DNA of 64,000 nucleotides from Algoriphagus lutimaris. GTDB lineage: Bacteria > Bacteroidota > Bacteroidia > Cytophagales > Cyclobacteriaceae. Positions 10,179 through 18,147 of this stretch are shown one piece after another (within the stretch, counting starts at the first letter, position 1; every line of letters starts with the position of its first letter). The position numbers were made by a program, and so were the translations under genes. A model generated the notes under the pieces. That model did no database searches, had not been told where the DNA came from, and saw only the letters and a list, made by a program, of their open reading frames with translations. Location: the NCBI RefSeq assembly GCF_017051705.1, contig NZ_JAFIDJ010000001.1, positions 1,130,848-1,194,847 of the forward strand, given 5' to 3'.

Positions 10179-11960
10179 TCAGACAGATTTTGGACGAATA
10201 ACTTTAAACCGTTCTTTCAGCTTTTTCCAAATATTCTGATAAAAATCCGGCTCAAATAATCGGGCGTCTTTTCTAGCCTGCTTCAAAAAGAACAATCCAA
10301 ATGGCAAAAGGCATAAATTAGAGAACCAAGTTCCAAACAAAGGGTCTACTATCCCTTCTTTGGCCCATTTTTCTCCGGAGATGGTCAACATGTAATATAA
10401 AATAAAGAAGATGATGGAAAGCAATACTGGCATTCCCAATCCTCCTTTTTTTATAATTGCCCCCAAAGGCGCACCTATTAAAAACATCACAAAGCATGCA
10501 AAAGCTTGCGTATATTTTTGGTACCAAGCAATTTCATACCTTCTAAATTCCCGCTCATCCGTATCAATTTGAGCCTTCTTAATATTAAAGGAATTCTTAA
10601 GGTTTCTGGAATTATTCATCGCCATGGTCATGGCATTGGTGATGTAGCCTTTTCCATAAACAAGGGAATCTATTTTAGACTTTTCTTCCTCAGTCAATGG
10701 AGCAACACGTTCTTTTTTGGGTTCTATCACTGCGGCCTTAATAGGAATGGATGAAGTATCAGATTCCTCTTTCTCTTCGATACTTTCCCTATTGATTAAT
10801 CTTTTTTGTAAAAACAAAGAGTCATTTGGCAAAGATTTACTAGAAGAATTTGTCATTCTCCCTTTCAATTGCCTCCCATTTTCTACTGGATTATCTGACC
10901 TACTGTCCATTATCTCAGCCCTTCTCAAGCTATCTTGCTTATCCTTTATCCTTCCCAAGGAATCCGCAACTGCCCGTTCTTTCTTCATTTTAATTTGACG
11001 AAGAGAGTCATCCAATGCCCTTCGTTCTTTAATATGAGGTAAAGGTTCCAATTTCCTATCCCGGGTAAAAAAAGGAAAGGTAGCCTCTGCGGATTGATAA
11101 TTCTGATACACTTTATCATTCACCAAGGTATTAATGGAATCCAATCCTTTTTTGATTCCTGAAATATCTTTAATGGCTCTATTGGTAGACCAAAGATCCT
11201 CAGGGGTCCTACTCATCTGAAAAGCATCCAAGTTGAAAATAATCACATTCTCCTGAAAAGTAGCTCTGTTAAAGCCTACAGGTTTTTCAGAAATGCCCCT
11301 TGTTGCTCGATCTTCTTTATAATTTGTCCCATTATACAGGGTCAACCTCATGTAGTTATCATTAAAAAAAGGCTCCATTCTTCCCGAATCGGCCAACGTA
11401 ACACTAAGATTTCCTTGTCCTTGATTGTGATTGTAAATGATGATATCCCTTAACCGTACATCATCTAGCTTTCTATTCACTTTTATGCTATAACCTGGTA
11501 TCCCATCATAAAATACTCCCTCTTTGATATCCAATGCAGGAGACTTCATTCTGATATCATACAACAAGCTGAAGGTTTTCAAGTTTACTTTTGGAACCAA
11601 ATGGTTATTGGATAAGTAGGCTGCAAATGCCAACACTACCACAAATACTCCAATTGGTCTCAATGCGCGGACCAGTGAGATCCCACTACTTTTTATGGCT
11701 GTTAGCTCAAAATGTTCCCCAAGATTTCCGAAAGTCATTAAACTGGAAAGCAACACGGCAAGTGGTAGCGCCATGGGAGAAATACTAATCAAGAAATAGG
11801 AAATAAGCTCCATATAGATCAAAAAGCCCAGACCTTTCCCAAAGATCTCATCGAAGTATTTCAACATGTTGACAGTCAACAGGATGAAATCCACTACTAA
11901 AAATGTTAATAAAAATGGGCCTATAAAAGACCCTAGAATTAGCTTATCAAGTTTTTTCAT
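10179..11960 (-). CDS. LptF/LptG-family permease
   Basis: From the ATG at 11960 the protein has 593 residues; an upstream ATG would add six. This start gives the usual short MKKLDKLIL N-terminus. It is an inner-membrane protein with three hydrophobic segments near the N-terminus, a large periplasmic part, and about three more near the C-terminus. The long linker near residues 290-430 is rich in Lys, Arg, Ser and Asp and is probably disordered; it makes the protein much longer than E. coli LptF or LptG (about 360). These permeases move lipopolysaccharide out of the inner membrane with LptB. F and G cannot be told apart from sequence alone. Confidence 0.9.
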   Translation of the reverse strand: MKKLDKLILGSFIGPFLLTFLVVDFILLTVNMLKYFDEIFGKGLGFLIYMELISYFLISISPMALPLAVLLSSLMTFGNLGEHFELTAIKSSGISLVRALRPIGVFVVVLAFAAYLSNNHLVPKVNLKTFSLLYDIRMKSPALDIKEGVFYDGIPGYSIKVNRKLDDVRLRDIIIYNHNQGQGNLSVTLADSGRMEPFFNDNYMRLTLYNGTNYKEDRATRGISEKPVGFNRATFQENVIIFNLDAFQMSRTPEDLWSTNRAIKDISGIKKGLDSINTLVNDKVYQNYQSAEATFPFFTRDRKLEPLPHIKERRALDDSLRQIKMKKERAVADSLGRIKDKQDSLRRAEIMDSRSDNPVENGRQLKGRMTNSSSKSLPNDSLFLQKRLINRESIEEKEESDTSSIPIKAAVIEPKKERVAPLTEEEKSKIDSLVYGKGYITNAMTMAMNNSRNLKNSFNIKKAQIDTDEREFRRYEIAWYQKYTQAFACFVMFLIGAPLGAIIKKGGLGMPVLLSIIFFILYYMLTISGEKWAKEGIVDPLFGTWFSNLCLLPFGLFFLKQARKDARLFEPDFYQNIWKKLKERFKVIRPKSV

Positions 11961-12032
11961 GTGACAACTTACTTCCAAGCGGATTTACGTCCTTTTAGAA
12001 ATGAAGTTCAAAAATGGTGATTTGTATTCAAA

Positions 12033-12428
12033 TTACCCACCAATTATTTCTTTCAATGTCCCGATCAAACCTTCCCAAATGGCAGTGAGCTCCTCATCAT
12101 CATATCCATCAGAATAATCGATCACTTTCAAAAACAAGGTTTGGGTCAATTCATTCTCTTCTAATTTAAATTCTATGTAAGAATGGTCCGTACTTTCCGG
12201 AGCATTGGGATCATAGAATTCAAATTTTACATGAGAATTGGACCGAATGGATGCAAGCTTGGCATAGTGATCTTCATTATCGAAATTGAAAATATAATTT
12301 TTATCCTCGTTAATCCGGACTTCATCGGCAAACCACTCTTCTAAACCACTTGCAGTACTTAAATATTGGAAAACTATTTTTTTGGAGGCATTGATTTGAT
12401 AATCAGCAACAAACTTATTTTTGACCAT
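12033..12428 (-). CDS. START-like/SRPBCC domain protein
   Basis: This 131-residue protein is recognisable as the Bacteroidota START-like domain family, related to AHSA1/polyketide-cyclase folds. The N-terminal strand FVADYQINASKKIVFQYLST, the GLEEWFADEV turn and the C-terminal helix (YDDEELTAIWEGLIGTLKEIIGG) cover the whole helix-grip fold. These folds bind hydrophobic ligands, but no ligand is known for this subfamily. It lies 72 bp upstream of the Lpt permease on the same strand and may share its transcript. Confidence 0.88.
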   Translation of the reverse strand: MVKNKFVADYQINASKKIVFQYLSTASGLEEWFADEVRINEDKNYIFNFDNEDHYAKLASIRSNSHVKFEFYDPNAPESTDHSYIEFKLEENELTQTLFLKVIDYSDGYDDEELTAIWEGLIGTLKEIIGG

Positions 12429-12616
12429 GATATCTTCTTTTTCTTTGCGAAAAATTTACTTTTTTAAAGAACTGTAACTTGCATTTCACAGTACAAGACC
12501 TCATATTTGCATTCCCATTCGGAAGGGAGGTTTTCGGGTTTAAATATAATTCACATTTAAGCCTAAGATATTTGATCTTCGACGGCGGTTTAATATAGCC
12601 ATTAATTTCAAATATC

Positions 12617-12643
12617 AATACCTGAAAAAGTTTATCAGGTATT
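12617..12643. repeat. Inverted repeat upstream of tRNA-Met
   Basis: AATACCTGA and TCAGGTATT form a perfect 9-bp stem with a 9-nt loop. There is no T-run on either strand, so it is not a standard terminator. It lies in the divergent spacer between the START-like gene and tRNA-Met, and its function is unknown. Confidence 0.5.
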
Positions 12644-12686
12644 TAAAAAACCTAAATATTGAAATTAGACCAATTTAACAATACCT

Positions 12687-12760
12687 GGCGAGGTAGCTCA
12701 GTTGGTTAGAGCGCAGGATTCATAACCCTGAGGTCACGGGTTCAACTCCCGTCCTCGCTA
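12687..12760 (+). tRNA. tRNA-Met (anticodon CAT)
   Basis: A full 74-nt cloverleaf is present. The acceptor is GGCGAGG/CCTCGCT with a terminal G-T pair, the D arm is GCTC...GAGC, the anticodon loop is TTCATAA, and the T arm is ACGGGTTCAACTCCCGT. The anticodon stem has an A-C mismatch next to the loop. CAT could also be a lysidine-modified tRNA-Ile; elongator Met is preferred from general resemblance. Partial copies of this gene occur at 13064 and 13458. Confidence 0.93.
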
Positions 12761-12761
12761 C

Positions 12762-12795
12762 AAAGGCTTTCAGAAATGGAAGCCTTTTTTATTTT
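12762..12795 (+). terminator. Terminator after tRNA-Met
   Basis: AAAGGCTT and AAGCCTTT form an 8-bp stem followed by TTTTTATTTTT. It separates tRNA-Met from the GIY-YIG gene starting at 12802, and it is repeated in each tandem copy (near 13156 and 13549). Confidence 0.85.
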
Positions 12796-12801
12796 TACCC
12801 T

Positions 12802-13065
12802 ATGGATAATTTTGTGGTTTATATACTTTTTTCAAAATCCTCTGGTAAAACATACACCGGGATGACCTCCGATTTGATTACTAGGTTCCATTTTCACAAC
12901 ACTAAATCTACCAAAGGATTTACAACTAGATACAGACCTTGGATAGTAATTCATGTTGAGTTTTTCAAATCCAAAAAAGAAGCAATGCTGAGAGAGAAAG
13001 AATTAAAAACAGGAAAAGGAAGAGACTGGATAAAACAGTTTCTGCTTCCACATTACAAATTATGA
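12802..13065 (+). CDS. GIY-YIG domain protein, tandem copy 1
   Basis: This 87-residue protein is a single GIY-YIG nuclease domain. The motifs are VYIL at residues 6-9, a YTG variant of YIG at 18-20, an Arg in the TRFHFHN helix, and the C-terminal catalytic-Glu region REKELKTGKGRDWI. The family is UPF0213/YhbQ-like. It starts 7 bp after the tRNA-Met terminator. Its stop codon overlaps the start of a tRNA-Met-like relic. The adjacent copy differs by one residue (Val to Ile near position 49). Whether it cuts DNA is unknown. Confidence 0.9.
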   Translation: MDNFVVYILFSKSSGKTYTGMTSDLITRFHFHNTKSTKGFTTRYRPWIVIHVEFFKSKKEAMLREKELKTGKGRDWIKQFLLPHYKL

Positions 13066-13155
13066 GCAAAGGATTCATATCCGCCGCGGCGGACACGGGC
13101 ATGCTTGCAGAAGGCAAGTTCAACTCCCTCCCAATCATTATCGGGACTAGCTTAC
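13064..13155 (+). pseudogene. tRNA-Met-like relic 1
   Basis: The order of matches follows tRNA-Met: GAGC, AGGATTCATA (anticodon arm), ACGGG, TTCAACTCCC (T arm), then a decayed acceptor end (AGCTTAC) and the same terminator stem. Extra sequence separates the blocks, including the palindrome TCCGCCGCGGCGGA at 13080-13093. The acceptor 5' strand and D arm are missing, so it cannot be a functional tRNA. Confidence 0.65.
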
Positions 13156-13195
13156 AAAGGCTTTCAGAAAGGGAAGCCTTTTTTATTTTTACCCT

Positions 13196-13459
13196 ATGGA
13201 TAATTTTGTGGTTTATATACTTTTTTCAAAATCCTCTGGTAAAACATACACCGGGATGACCTCCGATTTGATTACTAGGTTCCATTTTCACAACACTAAA
13301 TCTACCAAAGGATTTACAACTAGATACAGACCTTGGATATTAATTCATGTTGAGTTTTTCAAATCCAAAAAAGAAGCAATGCTGAGAGAGAAAGAATTAA
13401 AAACAGGAAAAGGAAGAGACTGGATAAAACAGTTTCTACTTCCACATTACAAATTATGA
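13196..13459 (+). CDS. GIY-YIG domain protein, tandem copy 2
   Basis: This 87-residue protein is identical to copy 1 except for one conservative change (Val to Ile) in the WI-x-IHVEF strand. All GIY-YIG motifs are kept. It lies behind tRNA relic 1 and a copy of the terminator hairpin. The intact frame and near-identity show the duplication is recent or that the copies are homogenised by recombination. Confidence 0.88.
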   Translation: MDNFVVYILFSKSSGKTYTGMTSDLITRFHFHNTKSTKGFTTRYRPWILIHVEFFKSKKEAMLREKELKTGKGRDWIKQFLLPHYKL

Positions 13460-13548
13460 GCAAAGGATTCATATCCGCCGCGGCGGACACGGGCATGCTT
13501 GCAGAAGGTAAGTTCAACTCCCTCCCAATCATTATCGGGACTCGCTAC
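13458..13548 (+). pseudogene. tRNA-Met-like relic 2
   Basis: This has the same layout as relic 1, with GGATTCATATCC, the 14-bp palindrome TCCGCCGCGGCGGA (13474-13487), GTTCAACTCCC, and an acceptor end reading CTCGCTAC exactly as in the true tRNA-Met. Its 3' end therefore resembles the intact tRNA more closely than relic 1 does. Confidence 0.65.
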
Positions 13549-13588
13549 AAAGGCTTTCAGAAATGGAAGCCTTTTTTATTTTTATCCT

Positions 13589-13678
13589 ATGGATAATTTT
13601 ATGGTTTATATACTTTTTTCAAAATCCTCTGGTAAAACATACAGCGAGCTAAATCTTCTTCTATTTAGTTCTTTCTGA
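13589..13678 (+). pseudogene. GIY-YIG domain protein, truncated copy 3
   Basis: The first 18 codons match copies 1 and 2 (with Val5 changed to Met), up to GKTY. The sequence then diverges and the frame stops after 29 residues. The catalytic helix and the C-terminal Glu are lost, so it cannot be active. Confidence 0.85.
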
Positions 13679-13764
13679 TTCGAATTTCTTAGATGAGTTG
13701 ATCACTTAAGGCCATGACTTTTGACTAGGAAACTTTCTAGGAATAATTTTCCTATTTTTAGTTG

Positions 13765-15081
13765 ATGACATCTCCCAAAATAAAAGACCCACCTAGCCTA
13801 CTTTTTGAAAAAATAAAATTTCTTGGTCCTGGCTTCATACTTTCCGCATCCATAGTAGGGTCTGGAGAACTAATAGCAACTACCGTTCTTGGAGCAGAAG
13901 GTGGTTTCATCACCTTTTGGGTCATTATAGTAAGTTGTCTGGTAAAAGTTGCTATCCAACTGGAATTTGGGAAAAATGCCATCATCACAGGCAAACCGCT
14001 TATGGTTTCTTTTGCCAGCCTCCCAGGACCAAAGAACTGGGCTATCTGGGGAACCTTCGTATTGACTCTTTTTAAAATAGTCCAGGTCGGTGGAATGATA
14101 GGTGGAGCTGCCATCGCACTCAATATGCTTTTCCCCTACCTCTCTCCTTACTTGTTAGTATTTATTCTGGGAGTTATTACCAGCCTTTTAATTTTTAAAA
14201 ACTACTATCATGTAGTAGAGCGAACTTCGATATTGTTAGTTTTTGCGTTTACGCTCTTCACTCTTGCCTCACTGATCGCTGTCAACTTCAGCCCTTATAG
14301 TTTTTCTTTAGGAGATATTCTTTCAGGACTTCATTTTGAATTGCCACCTCATTTGATTTTTGTGGCAATCGGTGCATTTGGGATAACAGGAGTCGCTAGC
14401 GATGAAATCATAGCCTATACTTATTGGTGCTTAGAAAAAGGGTATGCAACCTACACCGGAGAAAATGATGGCAGTGAAGCATGGAAAACTAGAGCAACAG
14501 CTTGGATCAAAATCATGTATCTGGATGCTTTTGTAGCAATGGTAATTTACACCCTCGTGACTGCTTCATTTTATTTGCTAGGTGCAGCTATTCTACATGG
14601 AAATGAGCTAATTCCTTCCGGGAATGAATTAATCGAAACCCTTGCAGCTATCTATACGCAAACGTTAGGAGAAAATGCTCGAATCGCCTACCTCACAGGG
14701 GCTTTCTTTGTGCTTTATTCCAGTGTGTTTGCTACACTTGCTTATTGGACCCGCTTGTTTCCTGATATTTTCGGCGAATTAGGTTGGATCAATTGGAATA
14801 ATCTAAAAGACCGTAAAAAATGGGTGGCCATATTGGCATGGGTTTTTCCTTTGTTGTGGGCCTTTACATTTGTTTTTGTCAAGCTTCCCGCATTTATGGT
14901 TCTTTTTGGAGGGGTGATAGGGTCAATTCTCTTATTGTTGGTAGTCTATGCTGCAATTCACTTTCAGCAGAAAAACAAAGCTCTTAATTTGGCCTCGGGA
15001 ACTTTCTCTCAATTCATGTTTTGGATAAGTGTCCTATCTATTGGACTTGTTTCCCTTTATGGTATTATTCAACTATTTTGA
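13765..15081 (+). CDS. Nramp-related membrane transporter
   Basis: From the ATG at 13765 the protein has 438 residues and about eleven hydrophobic segments, as in the Nramp/SLC11 family. The first membrane segment reads GPGFILSASIVGSGELIATT, where classical Nramp proteins carry DPGN. The sixth reads GVASDEIIAYTYW, where they carry an A-x-x-MPH metal site. Both canonical metal-binding motifs are therefore absent. It is best called Nramp-related; its substrate cannot be inferred as manganese or iron. It is a single gene, convergent with the glycoside hydrolase. Confidence 0.85.
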   Translation: MTSPKIKDPPSLLFEKIKFLGPGFILSASIVGSGELIATTVLGAEGGFITFWVIIVSCLVKVAIQLEFGKNAIITGKPLMVSFASLPGPKNWAIWGTFVLTLFKIVQVGGMIGGAAIALNMLFPYLSPYLLVFILGVITSLLIFKNYYHVVERTSILLVFAFTLFTLASLIAVNFSPYSFSLGDILSGLHFELPPHLIFVAIGAFGITGVASDEIIAYTYWCLEKGYATYTGENDGSEAWKTRATAWIKIMYLDAFVAMVIYTLVTASFYLLGAAILHGNELIPSGNELIETLAAIYTQTLGENARIAYLTGAFFVLYSSVFATLAYWTRLFPDIFGELGWINWNNLKDRKKWVAILAWVFPLLWAFTFVFVKLPAFMVLFGGVIGSILLLLVVYAAIHFQQKNKALNLASGTFSQFMFWISVLSIGLVSLYGIIQLF

Positions 15082-15101
15082 TTCCTAGGAATCCTATGGA
15101 A

Positions 15102-16733
15102 TCAATCCCTCACTTTCTCTAAAACCAAAATAGCATCTTCTTCAAAGGGACTTTCAAATTGTAAATCTCCCATTCCTGACACTCTCCCCGCGTCTAAGTA
15201 TCTATTGAATTTGGGATCGAACCATTTTGCCTGATAAGCTGTGCCATTCAATGGGAACAACTGCAGTGATTGTTGGACTGGTGTATAAACCAATACCATA
15301 GATTGGTCTGCACCTGAAAGAATACTTACAAATTGATTAAATGTGCTGTCCCCCGGCTGATGCCTCAATAAATCGGATGCAGGCTTCAAATTCCACCATT
15401 CCAACCCATTGAAAAATTCATTCAAATATCCCATCTGAATGCTTCCATCTAACTCCAAACTTTCTTTCCAACGGCTGACATTTCCAGAAGGGCCATGGTT
15501 TTCGATGTCCTCCCCCTCTCTCAGCCAAGGCCAAATCCCATTGGCTCCATAGGTAATTCCTGCCACAGGGGCAGAGAAAATACTCCAATACCATGCATTC
15601 CGAAGATCCTGAGCTGTGGCATCCGCACGAATTTCCTCATAAAGAGGCTCTGTGTTGATAAAAGGCAAAGGCCTTAAGTTTGACCAACGTTCAGAAACAG
15701 GTCCTTTCGTGATCCAATCCACTGTATTCTGAGCTTTTGAATGAGAAGATTGATAGGTATAAAGATCATACCAACCCTGGTCCTCATACAGATCCCCAAT
15801 CCAGGAAGTCCCATGCGGGTGTAGCGTGACTAATCCCTGATGCTTTCCTTCTCCAAAAACCGCTGCTCCGATTGTTTTCCAGCGATCTTCCAAGTCTCCA
15901 TAATACTTCCCATCTCCTCCTAGGTTCCATACCACATGATTTCCCTGATACCTAGCAACAATATATTTCGCCAATAATACCGCTTCCCGTATGGGTAGAT
16001 AATAACCTGGGCTAAACTCAGTTCCCTGCCCAAATGGCAAGGCCCATAAAACCACAGGTGACACTAACAAACCTTTTTGATTGGCTTCCTCAATTTTCTG
16101 GTCAATTCTTTGAAAGAATGTTGGGTTTAGGGTGATTCTTCCTGATCCTGTAAACGCAACCTCTCCTTCTGCATTGGTGGTCCCTCCTCTCCATTGGGTA
16201 GTTACCAATTGGATCGTATTGTAGTGGTGAGTGACCCGGTGATTCAGGTAAAAATCCCATTCTTCATCCGTGGATTTTAAAGCGCCATTCCAAGCAGTAC
16301 CTGCAGTCCAAAAAAATGGAGAGCCATCCAAATGACTTAAATGGTAAGATCCTTTTTGATGAAGGATGGGACCCTTTTGAAACAGATCATGTTCACTATC
16401 ATTCTCCACACAATCAAATTCCCCTTTTACTCCATGCAAACCTGAATTGCTCTGATCTGAAGAGGAACTTTCAAAAGTCCATAGTCCTAGTTCATCCGGC
16501 ATAAACCGAACTTTCCATTTGTTTTCTCCATCCCAAAAGCCTCTGACAGTCTTTTCCCTTCCTGATGGAGAGGTAAACGTAATTTCGAAGGAATTGACCT
16601 CGTATAGCGGATTTTCATAGCTTTTGGAGCTTATAAATCCTTTTTCAAAGCGATCAAAAATTTTCGTCTGGGCAACCAAAAGTTGAGTGAGGAGAAAAAA
16701 CAGGATCAAAAAGCAATAAGGTCTTGGGGTCAT
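15102..16733 (-). CDS. Secreted DUF5060/DUF4038 glycoside hydrolase-like protein
   Basis: The ATG at 16733 is chosen because it opens a clear signal peptide (MTPRPYCFLILFFLLTQLLV, cleavage near VAQ); an upstream ATG would bury it. The mature protein (543 residues in total) has an N-terminal beta-sandwich of the DUF5060 type (about 30-115, with FEITFTSPSGREKTVRGFWDG), a TIM-barrel of the DUF4038/apiosidase-like class (about 125-440, with SPFFWTAGTAWNG), and a C-terminal beta domain. Proteins of this class act on plant polysaccharide side chains. Substrate cannot be read from the sequence. No sus genes lie nearby. Confidence 0.85.
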   Translation of the reverse strand: MTPRPYCFLILFFLLTQLLVAQTKIFDRFEKGFISSKSYENPLYEVNSFEITFTSPSGREKTVRGFWDGENKWKVRFMPDELGLWTFESSSSDQSNSGLHGVKGEFDCVENDSEHDLFQKGPILHQKGSYHLSHLDGSPFFWTAGTAWNGALKSTDEEWDFYLNHRVTHHYNTIQLVTTQWRGGTTNAEGEVAFTGSGRITLNPTFFQRIDQKIEEANQKGLLVSPVVLWALPFGQGTEFSPGYYLPIREAVLLAKYIVARYQGNHVVWNLGGDGKYYGDLEDRWKTIGAAVFGEGKHQGLVTLHPHGTSWIGDLYEDQGWYDLYTYQSSHSKAQNTVDWITKGPVSERWSNLRPLPFINTEPLYEEIRADATAQDLRNAWYWSIFSAPVAGITYGANGIWPWLREGEDIENHGPSGNVSRWKESLELDGSIQMGYLNEFFNGLEWWNLKPASDLLRHQPGDSTFNQFVSILSGADQSMVLVYTPVQQSLQLFPLNGTAYQAKWFDPKFNRYLDAGRVSGMGDLQFESPFEEDAILVLEKVRD

Positions 16734-16800
16734 AGGATATTCATGTAAGTACCAACAACCAAAAGGTAAAAAAAATGCCAATAATTAGCTGGCAGCCAAC

Positions 16801-16826
16801 AAAAAAAGCCTTCCCAAGGGAAGGCT
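16801..16826 (-). terminator. Terminator after rplT
   Basis: AGCCTTCCC and GGGAAGGCT form a perfect 9-bp stem with a 2-nt spacer, followed on the minus strand by TTTTTTT. It ends the thrS-infC-rpmI-rplT cluster. Confidence 0.92.
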
Positions 16827-16850
16827 TCTGCAAAATAAGATAGTGCGACC

Positions 16851-17195
16851 TTATTTTACTCTTTCAACTACAGCTTTAAATGCTTCTGGGTGATTCATAG
16901 CTAAATCAGCGAGAACCTTACGGTTCAATTCGATTTCTGCTTTCTTCAATAATCCCATTAATTGAGAGTAAGACACACCGTGCTCTCTAGCACCGGCGTT
17001 GATACGCTGAATCCATAATGCTCTGAATTCTCTTTTCTTCGCTTTACGGTCTCTGTAAGCGTACTGAAGTCCTTTCTCGTACTTGTTTTTGGCTACAGTC
17101 CAAACATTGCTACCTCTTCCGAAATAACCTCTAGTGGCCTTTAGCACTTTTTTTCTTCTTGCTCTTGACGCTACCGCGTTTACTGATCTAGGCAT
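16851..17195 (-). CDS. rplT: 50S ribosomal protein L20
   Basis: This 114-residue protein has the standard L20 length. It begins [19 protein letters not shown] and has the basic RGYFGRGSN segment and the globular C-terminal domain ending in [12 protein letters not shown]20 is needed for early 50S assembly and in several bacteria represses its own operon by binding the mRNA leader. It follows rpmI in the canonical order and ends at a strong terminator. Confidence 0.98.
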   Translation of the reverse strand: MPRSVNAVASRARRKKVLKATRGYFGRGSNVWTVAKNKYEKGLQYAYRDRKAKKREFRALWIQRINAGAREHGVSYSQLMGLLKKAEIELNRKVLADLAMNHPEAFKAVVERVK

Positions 17196-17303
17196 AGTTT
17201 TTTGTTTTTTGACGCTTGGTGTCTCAGTTTACCCGAGATCTTGTGGACCAAAGTGTCTGGTGAATAAATAAACCTTAATTAATTAATTAATGAAACAGGT
17301 TGA
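17196..17303 (-). promoter_or_regulatory. Possible structured leader between rpmI and rplT
   Basis: This 108-bp spacer is long for a ribosomal operon. On the minus strand it contains nested inverted repeats: TTGGT...ACCAA enclosing CTC...GAG. The upstream part is a TTAATTAATTAATTAA run. It might bind L20 for feedback control, as in other phyla, but it does not visibly match a known leader. Confidence 0.3.
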
Positions 17304-17498
17304 TCAGATTCTCAACATGTCTTTTACTCTACCTTCGTCAGAAGTGTGAACTAGACCAGTTTTGGTTAATTCTCTCTTTCTTTTAGTAGATTTTTTGGTA
17401 AGGATGTGGCTTTTAAAAGCGTGTTTCCTTTTGATCTTGCCGGTTCCCGTTAAAGCGAACCTCTTCTTTGCACCTGATTTGGTTTTTACTTTTGGCAT
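17304..17498 (-). CDS. rpmI: 50S ribosomal protein L35
   Basis: The start at 17498 gives [25 protein letters not shown], the invariant L35 N-terminus, and a normal 64-residue protein. An in-frame upstream ATG at 17549 would overlap infC and is unlikely. The basic core and C-terminal [14 protein letters not shown] are present. It lies between infC and rplT. Confidence 0.97.
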   Translation of the reverse strand: MPKVKTKSGAKKRFALTGTGKIKRKHAFKSHILTKKSTKRKRELTKTGLVHTSDEGRVKDMLRI

Positions 17499-17523
17499 TT
17501 TGCTGTATTTATTTAGTTGAAAT

Positions 17524-18078
17524 TTATTTCTTTCCTGCCTTCGGTGCAATAAAGATGTTCATACGCTTTCCTTCCATCTTAGGAAGTTGCTCCACCGCCC
17601 CATATTCTTCCAGAGCTTGAACAAATTTCAATAAAAGCATCTCTCCTCTTTCCTTGAAAACAATTGTACGACCTACGAAATGTACGTATGCCTTTACTTT
17701 TGCTCCTTCTTTCAGGAAGTTGATCGCATGCTTTACTTTGAAATTAAAGTCATGTTCATCCGTATTAGGACCGAATCTAATTTCTTTCAAAACAACCTTC
17801 GCTGCATTGGCCTTGATTTCCTTTTGTTTCTTTTTCTGCTCGTACTTAAACTTTGCGTAATCAAGAATCTTACAAACGGGAGGATCAACATTAGGAGAAA
17901 TCTCTACAAGGTCCAGGTCATTTTCCTGAGCCAGTTTAATTGCTTTGTCAGTGGGTAGCAGCGCATTGCCGCCCTCTACGAATTCACCAACAACTCTTAC
18001 TTCACGAGCTCTGATTTTCTGGTTTACTTTATAAGGTTCTTCTTGTCTACCTCTATACGGTTGTCTATTGTTTCTCAA
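17524..18078 (-). CDS. infC: Translation initiation factor IF-3
   Basis: This 184-residue protein has the N-terminal domain ([16 protein letters not shown]-like, with [20 protein letters not shown]) and the C-terminal 30S-binding domain ([25 protein letters not shown]). IF-3 prevents premature subunit joining and checks initiator tRNA pairing. The start codon is ATG rather than the AUU often used in proteobacteria. It lies 69 bp downstream of thrS and upstream of rpmI. Confidence 0.97.
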   Translation of the reverse strand: MRNNRQPYRGRQEEPYKVNQKIRAREVRVVGEFVEGGNALLPTDKAIKLAQENDLDLVEISPNVDPPVCKILDYAKFKYEQKKKQKEIKANAAKVVLKEIRFGPNTDEHDFNFKVKHAINFLKEGAKVKAYVHFVGRTIVFKERGEMLLLKFVQALEEYGAVEQLPKMEGKRMNIFIAPKAGKK

Positions 18079-18147
18079 GTTTGATTAGGTTGTTTTTATG
18101 AAATTGCCTGCAAATATCGGAAATATTTCTAATTAAGAAAAGCACAA

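Larger units (their letters stand above)
12755..13643 (+). repeat. Tandem repeat, period 393-394 bp, two full units and one partial
   Basis: Each unit runs from the last bases of a tRNA-Met 3' end through the terminator and the GIY-YIG gene to a tRNA-like relic. Unit 1 ATG is at 12802, unit 2 at 13196 and unit 3 at 13589. Units 1 and 2 are almost identical, with only a few substitutions. Unit 3 matches until about 13643, then changes abruptly. The near-identity points to recent unequal recombination or slippage. Confidence 0.95.

Noticed and set aside
12415-12618. A 67-residue minus-strand frame upstream of the START-like gene
   Set aside because: It overlaps the START-like start, has no recognisable sequence, and sits in a spacer with a likely promoter.
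13062-13259. A 65-residue frame across tRNA relic 1 and the start of copy 2
   Set aside because: It overlaps the second GIY-YIG gene in another frame and has no family resemblance.
15075-15095. Terminator at GATTCCTAGGAATC between the Nramp-like and hydrolase genes
   Set aside because: The palindrome has no T-run on either strand, so it is not a standard terminator.
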